DNA of 64,000 nt from a bacterium (GTDB lineage Bacteria; UBA8248). A program made the translations under genes and the position numbers. The stretch lies in assembly GCA_022825065.1 (NCBI GenBank), contig JAJDYR010000037.1:381805-445804 (forward strand), given 5' to 3'. Each line of letters starts with the position of its first letter. The stretch's first letter is position 1. Shown here one piece after another: positions 53,506 through 63,053 of the stretch. The notes under the pieces were generated by a model. The model had not been told where the DNA came from. It made no database searches and worked only from the letters and a program-made list of their open reading frames with translations.

Positions 53506-54528
53506 ATGAAAAGAATTTTCGTGCCTCAGCCGATTCCCGAGGTCGCCGCCGCCAAACTCGATATGCTGGGCGAGGTGACCACGTATCCGCACGTCGACCG
53601 CATGATCCCGGAAGCCGAGCTGCTGGAAGCCGTGCGCGACAAACACATCCTGTTCGGCATCGGGGAGATCCCCTTCGACGAACAAGTGTTCGAGGCGGCG
53701 AAGGAGTTGGAGTTCGTCTCCGTCATGCACGCGTCGGCGAGGTTCATCGATTTCGCCGCGGCCACGCGCCGCAACGTTCCGGTCTCGGGGCAAAAAAGCA
53801 TGACCCAGAAGACAACGGCGGAATTTACGTTCGCTCTCTTGATGGCGACGGCGTGGCGATTGCCGGAGGCGGATACGTTCCTCAGAGAAGACCGCTGGCG
53901 GCAGAACCAGTCGATGGCTTTCCTGGGCACGCGCCTGTTCGGCAAGACGCTCGGCATCGTCGGGATGGGCCGAATCGGGCAACTGGTGGCGCGCAAGGCC
54001 GCCGCTTGCGATATGCGCATCATCTACAACAAGCGCACCCCCCTGAGCCCGGCGGAGGAATTCGCTCTCGGGTGCGCCGAATTCCGCACCCTGGACGATT
54101 TGTTCAGAGAAGCGGATTTCGTCGCATTGACCCCGGCGCTCACCAAAGACACCGTGGGACTCATCACGGGAGAACTCATCTCTCTCATGAAGCCGAGCGC
54201 CATCCTGATCAACACTTCGCGCGGCCTCGTTCTGGACGAGGCGGCGCTGGAGAAGGCCCTGAGAGAAAAGCGGATTCGGGGCGCCGGGCTGGACGTCTAC
54301 CAGACCGAGGTTCCCGAGCCCAACCCGGGGCCGATAGCGGGGCTCAAGGAGCTGCCGAACGTCGTGCTCACCCCGCACATGGGCAGCGCGGGCCGCGAGA
54401 CGCGCGAGGAGATGGCCTTGCGTACGGTGATGAACATCGAGCGCTTCATCGCAGGCGAGCGGCCGTATGACGTCTTCAACCCCGAAGTTTACGGCGAGGC
54501 GCCCATCACGGACGAGGTCATCGGATAG
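53506..54528 (+). CDS. D-isomer-specific 2-hydroxyacid dehydrogenase
   Basis: 340 aa. NAD motif GIVGMGRIGQLVARKA (GxGxxGxxxA), catalytic Arg in LINTSRGLVLDE, Glu in VYQTEVPEPNPGP and His in VLTPHMGSAGRE are all in place. N- and C-terminal catalytic lobes are complete. Substrate unknown (glyoxylate/phosphoglycerate-like). ATG 53506 follows GGAAGGGAAATC. Confidence 0.92.
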   Translation: MKRIFVPQPIPEVAAAKLDMLGEVTTYPHVDRMIPEAELLEAVRDKHILFGIGEIPFDEQVFEAAKELEFVSVMHASARFIDFAAATRRNVPVSGQKSMTQKTTAEFTFALLMATAWRLPEADTFLREDRWRQNQSMAFLGTRLFGKTLGIVGMGRIGQLVARKAAACDMRIIYNKRTPLSPAEEFALGCAEFRTLDDLFREADFVALTPALTKDTVGLITGELISLMKPSAILINTSRGLVLDEAALEKALREKRIRGAGLDVYQTEVPEPNPGPIAGLKELPNVVLTPHMGSAGRETREEMALRTVMNIERFIAGERPYDVFNPEVYGEAPITDEVIG

Positions 54529-54872
54529 CCGAGGAGACGACGGTTTCACTTCCGGGAACCCTTGCTTCTCGAAGTAATTGTCCCACCGCCGTGCCTGAAA
54601 CCCTTGGATGGCGAATTGGTTATTCCGCATGCCATCAATCGCTTCTTCGTCTCGCCAGAGAAGGAGCGATGTTTTCTCGCCATTTCGCGCAACGGAGTTG
54701 CGCCGCCGGCCGCCTCCCTTTTTTCATGAATTTTCCACGATTTTGTAACGCGCGCGTGACGGCGGGCCATTATAATCGGCCCTGATGACACGACCGTTCG
54801 TTATGTTGGCTATGGCTGTGCTTGTTCACGCTGCGGTGAATGAGCCTGAATCCACAACGTGGGGGATGAGAA
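54529..54872. other. Spacer upstream of the PhoX-like gene
   Basis: 344 nt without a supported gene. TATAAT at about 54772 is a good -10 candidate but no matching -35 at the usual distance is obvious. A short minus-strand segment near 54550-54630 reads like coding sequence (QFAIQGFQARRWDNYFEKQG) without further support; it could be a gene remnant. Confidence 0.4.
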
Positions 54873-56786
54873 ATGCAAGAAGGGCGCATACGCGACGCAC
54901 AGGAAGAGATATCACCCGATGAGTTCGACGATATCCACCATCCGCGTCACGGGGAGACGGATTTCGAAAAGCTGGTGGAGAAGATGATGTCCCGCCGCGG
55001 CTTCCTGGGCCGCGGGGCGGCGTTTGCCGCGGCGGCGTTCGTCATGAGCGCGGGCGGCGTCGACCCGCTCTCCGCCTTCGCGAACGCGAACCGCTTCGGC
55101 TTCGAGGCCGTGCCCGCAGGTACGCGAGACACCATCACCGTGCCCAAGGGCTACAGCTGGCACGTCGTCGCCCGGTGGGGAGACCCGATGTGGTCGAAGG
55201 GGCCCGAGTTCGACCACGCGACGCGCGGCACGGGCGCGAGCCAGGAACTCGCCTTCGGCGACAACAACGACGGCATGTCGCTCTTTCACACCGGGGACAG
55301 GAACGTCCTCGCCGTCAACAACGAGTACACGAACATCGGCATCATCCACGGCGGGGTGGGAGGCGGGAAGCCCGCGACGGCCGACGACGTGCGAAAGAAC
55401 AAGGCGGCGCACGGGGTGTCCGTGGTGGAGATCGACCAGAAGAACGGTAAGTGGTCGATCGTCAAGGACTCGCCCTACAACCGCAAGATCACCCCCGACA
55501 CGCCGATGGAGATCACCGGACCCGCCCGGGGGCACGCCCTCATGAAGACGGCGGCCGACCCGGAAGGCGTCCGCAGCCTCGGCACCTGGAACAACTGCGG
55601 CAACGGCGCGACGCCGTGGGGCACGTATCTCACGTGCGAGGAGAATTTTCACGGCTATTTCTCATCGAGTGACCCCGAGGTGAAGGTTTCTCCCGAGTTC
55701 AGGCGCTACGGCGTGGGCCCCAAGAATTGGGGATACCGCTGGGAGATGACGGATGAGCGTTTCGACATCGCAAAACACCCCAACGAACCCAACCGCGCGG
55801 GCTACATCGTCGAGATCGACCCGCTCGACCCCGAATCCACGCCCAAAAAACGCACCGCGCTGGGACGTTTCAAGCACGAGAACGCGGAAGTCGTCCTCGC
55901 CGCGAACGGCCAGGTGGTCGTCTACATGGGAGATGATGAGCGCGGCGAGTTCATCTACAGGTTCGTGAGCGAGGGCCGCTACGCCGAGGGGGGCGACAAC
56001 TCGAACCTCCTGGAGACGGGAAAACTCTACGCGGCGAAATTCGCGGATAACGGCCGGGGCGAGTGGGTGGAGCTCACGCCCGAATCCACGGGTCTGGCCT
56101 CGCAGGCGGAAGTCTGCGTCCACACGCGGGTCGCGGCCTCGGCCGTCAAGGCCACCACGATGGACCGCGCCGAGTGGGTGGCGGCGAACCCGAAGAAGGC
56201 GGAGGTCTACTGCTGCCTCACCAATAATAAAAATCGCGGCGTCAAGCCCAACAAGGGCGGCGACCCCACCCCCGTCGGCGGGCCGAACCCCCGGGCGAAC
56301 AACCGCTACGGGCAGATCGTCCGCTGGGCGCCGGATGGGGGCGACCATCTCTCGAACGCCTTCTCGTGGGATTTATACGTCGTCGCGGGCAACCCCGCCG
56401 TCCACAAGGGCGCGAATGCGGGATCCGCGAACGTGACGCCGGACAACATGTTCAACTCGCCCGACGGCCTCGCGTTCGACAGGAACGGGATGCTGTGGAT
56501 TCAGACCGACGGCAACTACAAGAACGCCAAGGGCTTCGCGGGGCAGGGCAACAACCAGATGCTCGTGGGCGACCCCGTGACGGGCGAGATCCGCCGCTTC
56601 ATGGTCGGGCCCAGGCAATGCGAGGTCACCGGGCTCGAATGGAGCGCGGACGGCAGAACCATGTTCGTGGGGATCCAGCACCCCGGCGAGCGGGGAGGCG
56701 ACAGCCACTTCCCGGGCGGCGGTGACACCACGCCTCGCTCGGCAGTTATCGCCGTAACGCGCGACGACGGCGGGGTTATCGGCTGA
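54873..56786 (+). CDS. phoX: PhoX-family (DUF839) Tat-exported protein, alkaline phosphatase-like
   Basis: 637 aa. A twin-arginine signal is clear at MSRRGFLGRGAAFAAAAFVM (RR at 41-42), preceded by a ~38-residue tail. The PhoX/DUF839 fold follows: FGDNNDGMSLFHT, VNNEYTNIGIIHGGVG, TCEENFHGYFSS, GRFKHENAEVVLAANG, YMGDDERGEFIYRFVS, and a final NSPDGLAFDRNGMLWIQTDG. PhoX enzymes use calcium and iron and release phosphate from phosphomonoesters. Location is the periplasm or outside. Confidence 0.9.
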   Translation: MQEGRIRDAQEEISPDEFDDIHHPRHGETDFEKLVEKMMSRRGFLGRGAAFAAAAFVMSAGGVDPLSAFANANRFGFEAVPAGTRDTITVPKGYSWHVVARWGDPMWSKGPEFDHATRGTGASQELAFGDNNDGMSLFHTGDRNVLAVNNEYTNIGIIHGGVGGGKPATADDVRKNKAAHGVSVVEIDQKNGKWSIVKDSPYNRKITPDTPMEITGPARGHALMKTAADPEGVRSLGTWNNCGNGATPWGTYLTCEENFHGYFSSSDPEVKVSPEFRRYGVGPKNWGYRWEMTDERFDIAKHPNEPNRAGYIVEIDPLDPESTPKKRTALGRFKHENAEVVLAANGQVVVYMGDDERGEFIYRFVSEGRYAEGGDNSNLLETGKLYAAKFADNGRGEWVELTPESTGLASQAEVCVHTRVAASAVKATTMDRAEWVAANPKKAEVYCCLTNNKNRGVKPNKGGDPTPVGGPNPRANNRYGQIVRWAPDGGDHLSNAFSWDLYVVAGNPAVHKGANAGSANVTPDNMFNSPDGLAFDRNGMLWIQTDGNYKNAKGFAGQGNNQMLVGDPVTGEIRRFMVGPRQCEVTGLEWSADGRTMFVGIQHPGERGGDSHFPGGGDTTPRSAVIAVTRDDGGVIG

Positions 56787-57530
56787 ACGGCCTTCGGGGG
56801 ATTGTTGAAGAAGGCCACAGAAGGAGCGCGCTAAATTTCACTCCCCCCTTGAGGGGCTTGTTGAAAAAGCCTGGTCTGCATCTCCGCAAACCGCCAACGC
56901 CTCTTTCCTCACCCTGAGTAGCCGCCGAAGGTAAAACGCGACTGAGAAAGGAGCGTTTGTATCGAAGGGCGAGGAGCTCGCGTCGGGCGAGAGCAAACGC
57001 TCATTCATCAATCACGTTTGACCTTCGATACGCGGCTTCGCCGCTACTCAGGATGAGGCGGATGGGAAGACTGCCGCACAGGATGAGGCGGTGCGGGCTT
57101 GTTCGTCATTCCGGCGAAAGCCGGAATCCATTTTGACTTTTCAACGGGCGGGGCGGCCACGACCTTGTTGTTGAGAGGCGTCCGGATGCGGAATTCAGAA
57201 AATTCGCCTTTCGTTTTTGTGTTCGATTCCGATACTCCCCGCCCGGGAGTAAAGACGTCCGAGCGAGGAGGCGAAAAAGCAAAGGCGAAAATGGATTCCG
57301 GCTTTCGCCGGAATGACGGCGATGGACAATTCTGCGCGAGGAAGGGTTTTTCAACAGCCCCCTCAAGGGGGGAGTGAACTTCAAAAACGTGCGCTCAACC
57401 ACAATCGCTCCACGGAATTTTTTCAACAACCCCCTTGCGGGCGGGGCGTTTTTTTTCGCACACTTGTCCGCCGGAAGAAGAATCGCTCCGTTTCGAGATG
57501 ATGTGACAGGAAATAAAGGACGCGCGCGCA
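56787..57530. repeat. Repeat-filled spacer
   Basis: 744 nt without a supported gene. Units include GATTGTTGAAGAAGGCC near 56801, GGCTTGTTGAAAAAGCC near 56856, the CACCCTGAGTAGCCGCCGAAGG block near 56910 with its mirror near 57015-57050, GTCATTCCGGCGAAAGCCGG near 57106 with its mirror near 57296, and TTTTTCAACAGCCCCCTC near 57347. Short frames inside are shadows of repeats. Confidence 0.8.
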
Positions 57531-58622
57531 ATGGACAACGGCCAGAACCCCATCGAATACGCCTGGTATCTGCCCTCGAACAAGCGAGGCGACGCGACCC
57601 GTCTCGGCACGGGCGAGGTGGAGATACCGCCCGAGATAGACTATCTCGTCCACGTGGCGCAGACGGCGGAGGCGAGCGGCCTCACGAACATGCTCATTCC
57701 GTGCAACACCTCGTGTTCGGACGGCTGGCTTTTGGCTTCCGCGATCGCCCGCGAAACGAGCAGCATCAAATTCTGCGTCGCCATACGGCCCGGCCTCACC
57801 ACGCCGACCTTCGCCGTGCAGCAGGCGAACACGCTCGATTTCATCTCGGGCGGGAGGCTGACGGTGAACGTCGTGCCCGGCGGCTCCTCGGTGGACGCGC
57901 GCCGCTACGGGGACTGGGCGGATCACGACGGACGCTACGAGCGGGCGGATGAGTTTCTGGACATCGTGCGCGCGTTCTGGACGGACGGCGAGGGGAGGGT
58001 GAACTACGAGGGCGCGCATTACCAGGTGGAGGACGGCTTCGTCTTCCCCGGACCCGCGCGTCCGGGCGGGCCTCCGCTTTATTTCGGGGGAAGCTCGACG
58101 GCGGCGAAAAAGGTCATCTCCAAGCACGCCGACGTTTTCCTCAAGTGGGGGGAGCCCCCCTGGCAGATCGCCGAGGAATATGAAGAAGTGAAAAAAATGG
58201 CGCGCGAGGAGCATGGCCGCGAGTTGAGATTGGGCGTGCGCTTCCACATCCTGGTGCGCGAGGACGACGCGCAGGCCAAGGAAGAGGCCGAGTCCATCAT
58301 CGCGGGCACGGCGTCCTACGGGGAGAGTTCCTCCGTCACCGGCGAGGTGGCCGGGCAGGTGGAATCCGTCTCCCAGCAGCGGATGAACGCCATGACGGCG
58401 GAGGGAAAGCTCTGGCACGGGCCTGCGCTGTTTTCGGGCATCAACCTCGTGCGCCAGGGGGCGGGCACCATGCTCGTGGGAAGCCCCGAAGTGGTGGCCG
58501 ACGCCATGCGCGAATACATCGAGGTGGGCGCCACCACGTTCATCCTCTCCGGCTGGCCGCATGACGAAGAGGCGCGCAATTTCGGAAAATACCTTTTGCC
58601 GCTCTTGCCCGAGGCGGTGTGA
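57531..58622 (+). CDS. SsuD-like FMN-dependent alkanesulfonate monooxygenase family (LLM) protein
   Basis: 363 aa, luciferase-like fold. SsuD landmarks: EYAWYLPSNKRGDATRLGTG, IARETSSIKFCVAIRPGLTT, VQQANTLDFISGGRLTVNVV, GGSSVDARRYGDWADHDGRY, and PPLYFGGSSTAAKKV. SsuD releases sulfite from alkanesulfonates with reduced flavin. No flavin reductase is encoded in this window. Another luciferase-type substrate is possible. Confidence 0.88.
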   Translation: MDNGQNPIEYAWYLPSNKRGDATRLGTGEVEIPPEIDYLVHVAQTAEASGLTNMLIPCNTSCSDGWLLASAIARETSSIKFCVAIRPGLTTPTFAVQQANTLDFISGGRLTVNVVPGGSSVDARRYGDWADHDGRYERADEFLDIVRAFWTDGEGRVNYEGAHYQVEDGFVFPGPARPGGPPLYFGGSSTAAKKVISKHADVFLKWGEPPWQIAEEYEEVKKMAREEHGRELRLGVRFHILVREDDAQAKEEAESIIAGTASYGESSSVTGEVAGQVESVSQQRMNAMTAEGKLWHGPALFSGINLVRQGAGTMLVGSPEVVADAMREYIEVGATTFILSGWPHDEEARNFGKYLLPLLPEAV

Positions 58623-58863
58623 GGGGGTGTAAGGGTTTTGTAGGGACAGGTCACGACCTGTCCTTTTGTGGTAATGGCAACTCCCTTGAAAGAGAAATCC
58701 CATAAAGGCAACCCCCCCTACCCCCCCCTTGTCAGGGGGGTATAAAAAGACGATGCGCCCCCGGCGGGCAGAGGGGGTTTTGCTTTTTCTTGCCCCCCTG
58801 ACAAGGGGGGGTAGGGGGGGTTGGTTTTCGACGAGGGAGGTCGGCGGTTCGCGCGAAATTGTC
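58623..58863. repeat. Spacer with two palindromic repeats
   Basis: TAGGGACAGGTCACGACCTGTCC near 58641 is a short palindrome, also seen at about 60348 and 63109. The 58704-58824 block is a copy of the long C/G inverted repeat (AACCCCCCCTACCCCCCCCT ... GGGGGGGTAGGGGGGGTTG). Confidence 0.85.
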
Positions 58864-59904
58864 CTACCTCTCAATCAGGATATCCCCCGAAATCGAGGCC
58901 AAATCCTTACAACCCGCCAGCACCATGGATTTTTCGAGTTCCGCCTGCATGAGTTCGAGCATCTCCGCCACGCCGGCGGGGCCGTTCGCGAACAGGCCGA
59001 GGACGAGCGCCCGTCCCGAAGTCACGCCCTTCGCACCCCGCGCGAGCAGTTTCAAAACGTCGTCGCCTCTGCGGACGCCGCTTTCGGCCAGCACGAGCAC
59101 GTCGTCCCCCACGGCGTCCACGACTTCGGGGAGGATTTCCATGGGATGAGCCCAGGAGGGCCCGTGCGCGCCCCCGTGCGTGGTGACGATGATGGAAGCG
59201 GCGCCGGCGTCGCGCGCGATGCGCGCCGTATCGGCCGAGCCCACCGCCTTGAATACGAAGGGAAGATTCGTCGCCTTTATGTAGCCTTCCAGAGCTTCCG
59301 ACCGCTGGGGTTCGCATTCGGGGTTATAGAAGCCCGATTCGAAATCCATGCCCACGGCGAAGGCGCCGGTGTCTTCGGCGAGTTTTAACGACGTGAGCGT
59401 GCGCTGTTTGTCGCGCCAGGGCTTCACGATGCGGATCGCGGAGGGATATGCGGCGGCCGCTTCGCGCCATACGTCGTCCGAACAGTCGCCTATCCAGTAC
59501 TGCGTCCCGAAGCGCGCGGCGCCCCTGGCGACTTGTAAGAACCCGTCCGCCCAGTGGGCGGCCAGCGTGTTCGCGCTCATCGAACCCGTCATGATGGGGC
59601 TTTTGAGCTTCTTGCCGAGAAAATCGAACCCGGTGTCGGCGGAATCGGTGAGCATCAGGCGCATTTTCAGGCCGAAGCGCGTGAATCCCGCGAGCGCCGT
59701 CTGCGTGCCGGGGAGATCCGGCCCCAGGATGTCGTAGGGGTTTCCCCCGCCCGATTTTTCGATGTTCACCCGCGCCCTCTCGTACATCTCCCGATACGCC
59801 GCCTCCGTCATCTGTTCATACTCCTTCTCGCTTGAGGTTTCCCCGCTTGCCGGGACTTCCGGCTCCCGCGCGCCCGCTCCGCCTGCGTTTGGCGGATTCG
59901 CCAC
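58864..59904 (-). CDS. FMN-dependent alpha-hydroxyacid dehydrogenase-like protein
   Basis: 346 aa TIM barrel. KLKSPIMTGSMSANTLAAHW replaces the usual N-terminal FMN loop; IVTTHGGAHGPSWAHPMEI and VLPESG-type VLVLAESGVRRGDDVLKLLA, then GAKGVTSGRALVLGL, match the LldD/type 2 IPP isomerase superfamily. The catalytic His-Gly-Gly is present (THGG). Length and order fit an FMN oxidase, but the substrate is unknown. The first ~30 residues look disordered. Confidence 0.8.
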   Translation of the reverse strand: MANPPNAGGAGAREPEVPASGETSSEKEYEQMTEAAYREMYERARVNIEKSGGGNPYDILGPDLPGTQTALAGFTRFGLKMRLMLTDSADTGFDFLGKKLKSPIMTGSMSANTLAAHWADGFLQVARGAARFGTQYWIGDCSDDVWREAAAAYPSAIRIVKPWRDKQRTLTSLKLAEDTGAFAVGMDFESGFYNPECEPQRSEALEGYIKATNLPFVFKAVGSADTARIARDAGAASIIVTTHGGAHGPSWAHPMEILPEVVDAVGDDVLVLAESGVRRGDDVLKLLARGAKGVTSGRALVLGLFANGPAGVAEMLELMQAELEKSMVLAGCKDLASISGDILIER

Positions 59905-59983
59905 CCTGGGCTATCATTTCACACAAAATAAACGCAAGAGATAACCCGTTTCGGTTTTCAGACATCCTGAGGAGGACGCCACC

Positions 59984-60292
59984 ATGATGATGGTCATTCT
60001 ACACTATCCCGCCGTTGCGCCCACGCTCGCCGAGGTCCGCGCGGACAAGGAGCAGGCCGCCGCCTTTTTCGAGAACGAGGTGCCCGGCCTCATCGACAAG
60101 ACCTGGGGCATGAACGAGGAGACGGGGCGCATGGCGTCGGTCTACCACTTCGAGGACAAGGCCACCGCCGACGCCTGGTTCAACTCCGAGAAGCAGCGCA
60201 GCTTCCGCCGGGCGAACAACGCGAGCCTCGAATACTTCGACGTGGCGGCCATCGCGTACACGAAGCCGCTCAGGGAAGAGGCGACGGCGTAG
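59984..60292 (+). CDS. Small dimeric alpha/beta-barrel (monooxygenase-like) protein
   Basis: 102 aa. MMVILHYPAVAPTLAEVRAD, ENEVPGLIDKTWGMNEETGR and MASVYHFEDKATADAWFNSE show the ferredoxin-like strand-helix pattern of the YdhR/antibiotic-biosynthesis-monooxygenase fold, where two subunits form a barrel. GAGGAGGACGCCACC precedes the ATG. No catalytic residues can be assigned. It is divergent from the FMN enzyme. Confidence 0.75.
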   Translation: MMMVILHYPAVAPTLAEVRADKEQAAAFFENEVPGLIDKTWGMNEETGRMASVYHFEDKATADAWFNSEKQRSFRRANNASLEYFDVAAIAYTKPLREEATA

Positions 60293-60494
60293 GATTCATA
60301 GGGGCGGGGAAGACGGCGTAACGAGTTTTTCGTAGCCGTGATGGGTAGGGACAGGTCGCGACCTGTCCCTGCGCGAGAATTGCGCCATGCCTACGCACTC
60401 CGAGAGTAATGTCCGAGAAATATGACGCCTTGCCCGGAGCCTTTAAGACGGGAACTGAACGCCGCGTCCAAATAATTAAAAATGGATCGGATGG

Positions 60495-61754
60495 ATGATT
60501 ACACTGGTTGAAGCTCTGAACTATCGATGTTTGCGGTATGTTTCAAGACCCCTCTATCCGTTTCACGTTCTTGTAGGCCCGAACGCAAGTGGCAAGACCA
60601 CTTTTCTCGACGTCGTTGGTTTTCTTCGGGACCTTGTATCCGAGGGATTGGATGAGGCGTTATCCAGTCGCACCACGAACCCGGAAGAACTCCTCTTTAG
60701 GCGTGAGGGCGACAAGCTAGAACTGGCCATCGAGGCCCGTGTTCCGGAAGAATTGCGCAAACGGACTGCGAAGCCAGAGATGGACAAGGCGAGGTACGAA
60801 GTGGCTATCGGTTTCGACGAAACCAAGCGCCAGTTCGAATTCAAGGCCGAGAAGTTCTTGCTCAAGAAATCTCAGGCCATAGAATCACCTCAGTATTCAC
60901 TGTTCCCCATGCCTCCCGAGGCGCCGGCATCGCTGTTGACAACTAAAGGTAGTCGTAATTACAAAACCGTGGTCAACAAAGTACAGGATGGAAATGACAA
61001 TTTTTACAGCGAGACCTACCCTCAAGGGGGAAAGGGCTGGGCCCCCTCTTTCAAACTTGGGCCGCAAAAGTCGGCCCTCGGCAATCTTCCAGCGGATGAA
61101 AAATCCCTCCCGGTAGCTTCGTGGTTTCGAGAATATCTGAGTACTGGCGTACAACAGTTTGTTCTTAACAGCCTCGCGATCAGGCAACCTAGCCCGCCAA
61201 CCCGAGTTGCGGGTTTCTTGCCCGACGGATCGAATTTGCCCTGGGTGGTTGCCCGCCTGCGGCAAGAAAACAAAGAAAGGCATGGTGACTGGATTGCACA
61301 CCTTCGGACGGCGCTAGACGATCTCGTAGATATCACGACTGTTGAGCGTCCGGAGGATAAACATTGCTATATGGTCTATGAATATAAGGGTGGTTTGAAA
61401 GTGCCTTCATGGATGGTGTCCGATGGCACGCTCCGGCTTACTGCGCTAACCTTGCCTGCTTATCTCGACGAGCTAAAAGGGATCTATCTGATCGAAGAGC
61501 CGGAGAACGGCATCCACCCACGCGCCGTGGCGACCGTTTATGATTCTCTCTCCTCGGTGTATGCAGCCCAGGTTCTACTGGCGACTCATTCACCGGTGGT
61601 CTTAAGCGAAGCTAAAATTGACGATGTGCTGTGTTTCGCCAAGGATGATTCGGGAGCGACGGATATTGTTCTTGGTTCCAAGCATCCCAAACTACAGCAG
61701 TGGCACGGAGAAGCCGATCTTGGGACGTTACTCGCCTCAGGGGTTTTGGGTTGA
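60495..61754 (+). CDS. AAA-family ATPase (OLD/RecF-like), first gene of probable defence pair
   Basis: 419 aa. Walker A is VGPNASGKTTFLDVVGFLRD (near 27), the signature-like MVSDGTLRLTALTLPAYLD, Walker B IYLIEEPENGIHPRAVATVY and H-loop LLATHSPVVLSEAKI are present, the order of SMC/RecF-like AAA_21 ATPases found in OLD and many abortive-infection systems. Base composition is lower than in the flanks. Its TGA overlaps the TTG start of the next gene, so the two are co-translated. Confidence 0.87.
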   Translation: MITLVEALNYRCLRYVSRPLYPFHVLVGPNASGKTTFLDVVGFLRDLVSEGLDEALSSRTTNPEELLFRREGDKLELAIEARVPEELRKRTAKPEMDKARYEVAIGFDETKRQFEFKAEKFLLKKSQAIESPQYSLFPMPPEAPASLLTTKGSRNYKTVVNKVQDGNDNFYSETYPQGGKGWAPSFKLGPQKSALGNLPADEKSLPVASWFREYLSTGVQQFVLNSLAIRQPSPPTRVAGFLPDGSNLPWVVARLRQENKERHGDWIAHLRTALDDLVDITTVERPEDKHCYMVYEYKGGLKVPSWMVSDGTLRLTALTLPAYLDELKGIYLIEEPENGIHPRAVATVYDSLSSVYAAQVLLATHSPVVLSEAKIDDVLCFAKDDSGATDIVLGSKHPKLQQWHGEADLGTLLASGVLG

Positions 61755-62377
61755 AAGACCTTGTTATTGTCGTTGCCGACAAAAACTTGGAACACACTCT
61801 GAACGGGTTGCTTTCCAGGCCTGAGGCATTAGGCACCCGAGCCATAGAGACGGATATCTACCGCCATCCGCAACACGATCCAGGCTGTGCAGTACACGGT
61901 GTTGAATTCATTTCCAATTTTGCCAACCAATATCGCCACGGTTTGCTCATGTTCGATCATGAAGGAAGCGGAAAAGAGACGGCGACTTCGCCTAAAGCGT
62001 TGCAAGAAAGCCTCAATGAGAGTTTCGCTATATCAGCTTGGGGCGAACAAGCCAAGGCCATTGTGCTTGCCCCTGAACTGGAGGTTTGGATTTGGGGCGA
62101 TTCTCCGCACGTCGACGAGGTGACGGGATGGAGGAACAGGGAGCCCGGTCTTCGTCAGTGGCTGGTCGGGCTAGGCTATTTGCAGGAAGGCGAAGCCAAA
62201 CCCTCGCGACCGAAAGAGGCTTTCGAAGCAGCCCTGCGGGAAGCGCAGAAACCTCGCAGTGCATCCCTGTATCTGCAGATTGCGAAAAAGGTTTCCCTTC
62301 GCCGATGCAAGGATACGGCTTTTCTGGAATTCAAGAGTATATTGGTTAATTGGTTCCCACCCCAGGAATCAATCTGA
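61751..62377 (+). CDS. TOPRIM/DUF4276-like putative nuclease, second gene of probable defence pair
   Basis: 208 aa. The start KDLVIVVADKNLEHTLNGLL and the later YRHGLLMFDHEGSG resemble the acidic core of TOPRIM-like nucleases (first Glu, later D-x-E); VLAPELEVWIWGDSPHVDEV adds an acidic patch. I cannot confirm the family. TTG 61751 overlaps the ATPase stop by 4 nt (TTGA). ATPase plus TOPRIM-type pairs occur in PARIS and related phage-defence systems. Confidence 0.6.
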   Translation: MKDLVIVVADKNLEHTLNGLLSRPEALGTRAIETDIYRHPQHDPGCAVHGVEFISNFANQYRHGLLMFDHEGSGKETATSPKALQESLNESFAISAWGEQAKAIVLAPELEVWIWGDSPHVDEVTGWRNREPGLRQWLVGLGYLQEGEAKPSRPKEAFEAALREAQKPRSASLYLQIAKKVSLRRCKDTAFLEFKSILVNWFPPQESI

Positions 62378-62635
62378 AAAGAGATCGATACTGCGACATA
62401 ATCTTCCCTGGAGGTCTGACGTGGCGCCGGGAGAGAGCGCATGAAACCTTTCTGAAAGAACAAAAGCTTGTTCGGGGTTCAGGAGGCGTCCGGCGGTCTC
62501 GATCTGGCTTCTTGCTTTGCTGCTCCTCGTGCTTTCCGCCGCGTCTGGTGGGTGGCGGTGCGACAGATTGCAAGCCCCCGGTCGAAAATGATGCCGCTAT
62601 AACGATGAAAAGTGAAACGCTTGATAACTCCCCGT

Positions 62636-62926
62636 CTACGCCCGCTTCGAGGCCCTCGCGGCGTGTTCGCGGAGTACGCGGTTCATTTCGGTCTGGTATC
62701 CCCGTCCGTTCGGGGCGTTCGCCCGGAACCAGGCCACCACGTCGGCGTCGAGCCTGAGCGTAATCTGCCGCTTCACGGGCCGGTAGAGGAGGCCGCGCCT
62801 GGCGTCCGACCAATCCAGAATTTCGGGGATGTCGCTCGTATCGATCGCCTCATCGGGTAGGGCCGCGAGTGCCTCGATTTCCGCCCTCTGCTCCCCGGTG
62901 AGTTTTTTAGAAATCGCTTTCTCCAT
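62636..62926 (-). CDS. brnA: BrnA-like antitoxin
   Basis: 96 aa. The C-terminal ribbon-helix-helix domain is typical of BrnA (KRQITLRLDADVVAWFRANA, PNGRGYQTEMNRVLREHAAR), with an acidic N-terminal region (LPDEAIDTSDIPEILDWSDA) that binds BrnT. The gene is complete. It starts inside the reading frame of a broken brnT, the standard order, with AGAGGAAAGCCT upstream. Confidence 0.92.
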   Translation of the reverse strand: MEKAISKKLTGEQRAEIEALAALPDEAIDTSDIPEILDWSDARRGLLYRPVKRQITLRLDADVVAWFRANAPNGRGYQTEMNRVLREHAARASKRA

Positions 62927-63027
62927 AGGCTTTCCTCTCTTGCGCCGTGGCCTTTCTGGCGGTGATGATGCGGCCCGTCTCGACGCCTGTTCGCGCGATT
63001 CTTGTCGTCATCCCATTCCCAGCGCAA
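62907..63027 (-). pseudogene. brnT: brnT toxin remnant with internal deletion
   Basis: The N-terminal 13 codons read MRWEWDDDKNRAN, a normal BrnT start (TTG start, AAAGGAG upstream). The C-terminal end ETGRIITARKATAQERKAYG is also BrnT, but in another frame and joined directly, so about 50 middle codons with the catalytic core are lost and the frame is broken. The brnA gene next to it is intact. Confidence 0.85.
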
Positions 63028-63053
63028 CGAACCGGCTCCTTTGTAGCTTCTGT

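Noticed and set aside
54742..54778. Pho box or sigma70 promoter upstream of the PhoX-like gene
   Set aside because: TATAAT is present but no -35 or Pho-box repeat occurs at the required spacing.
57099..57377. 92-aa open frame in the 57-kb spacer
   Set aside because: It translates the CATTCCGGCG repeat blocks; the same peptide fragments appear wherever the repeats occur.
62350..62757. 135-aa open frame after the defence pair
   Set aside because: Overlaps brnA on the other strand and has no recognisable domain; a lipoprotein-like stretch in another frame lacks a start codon.
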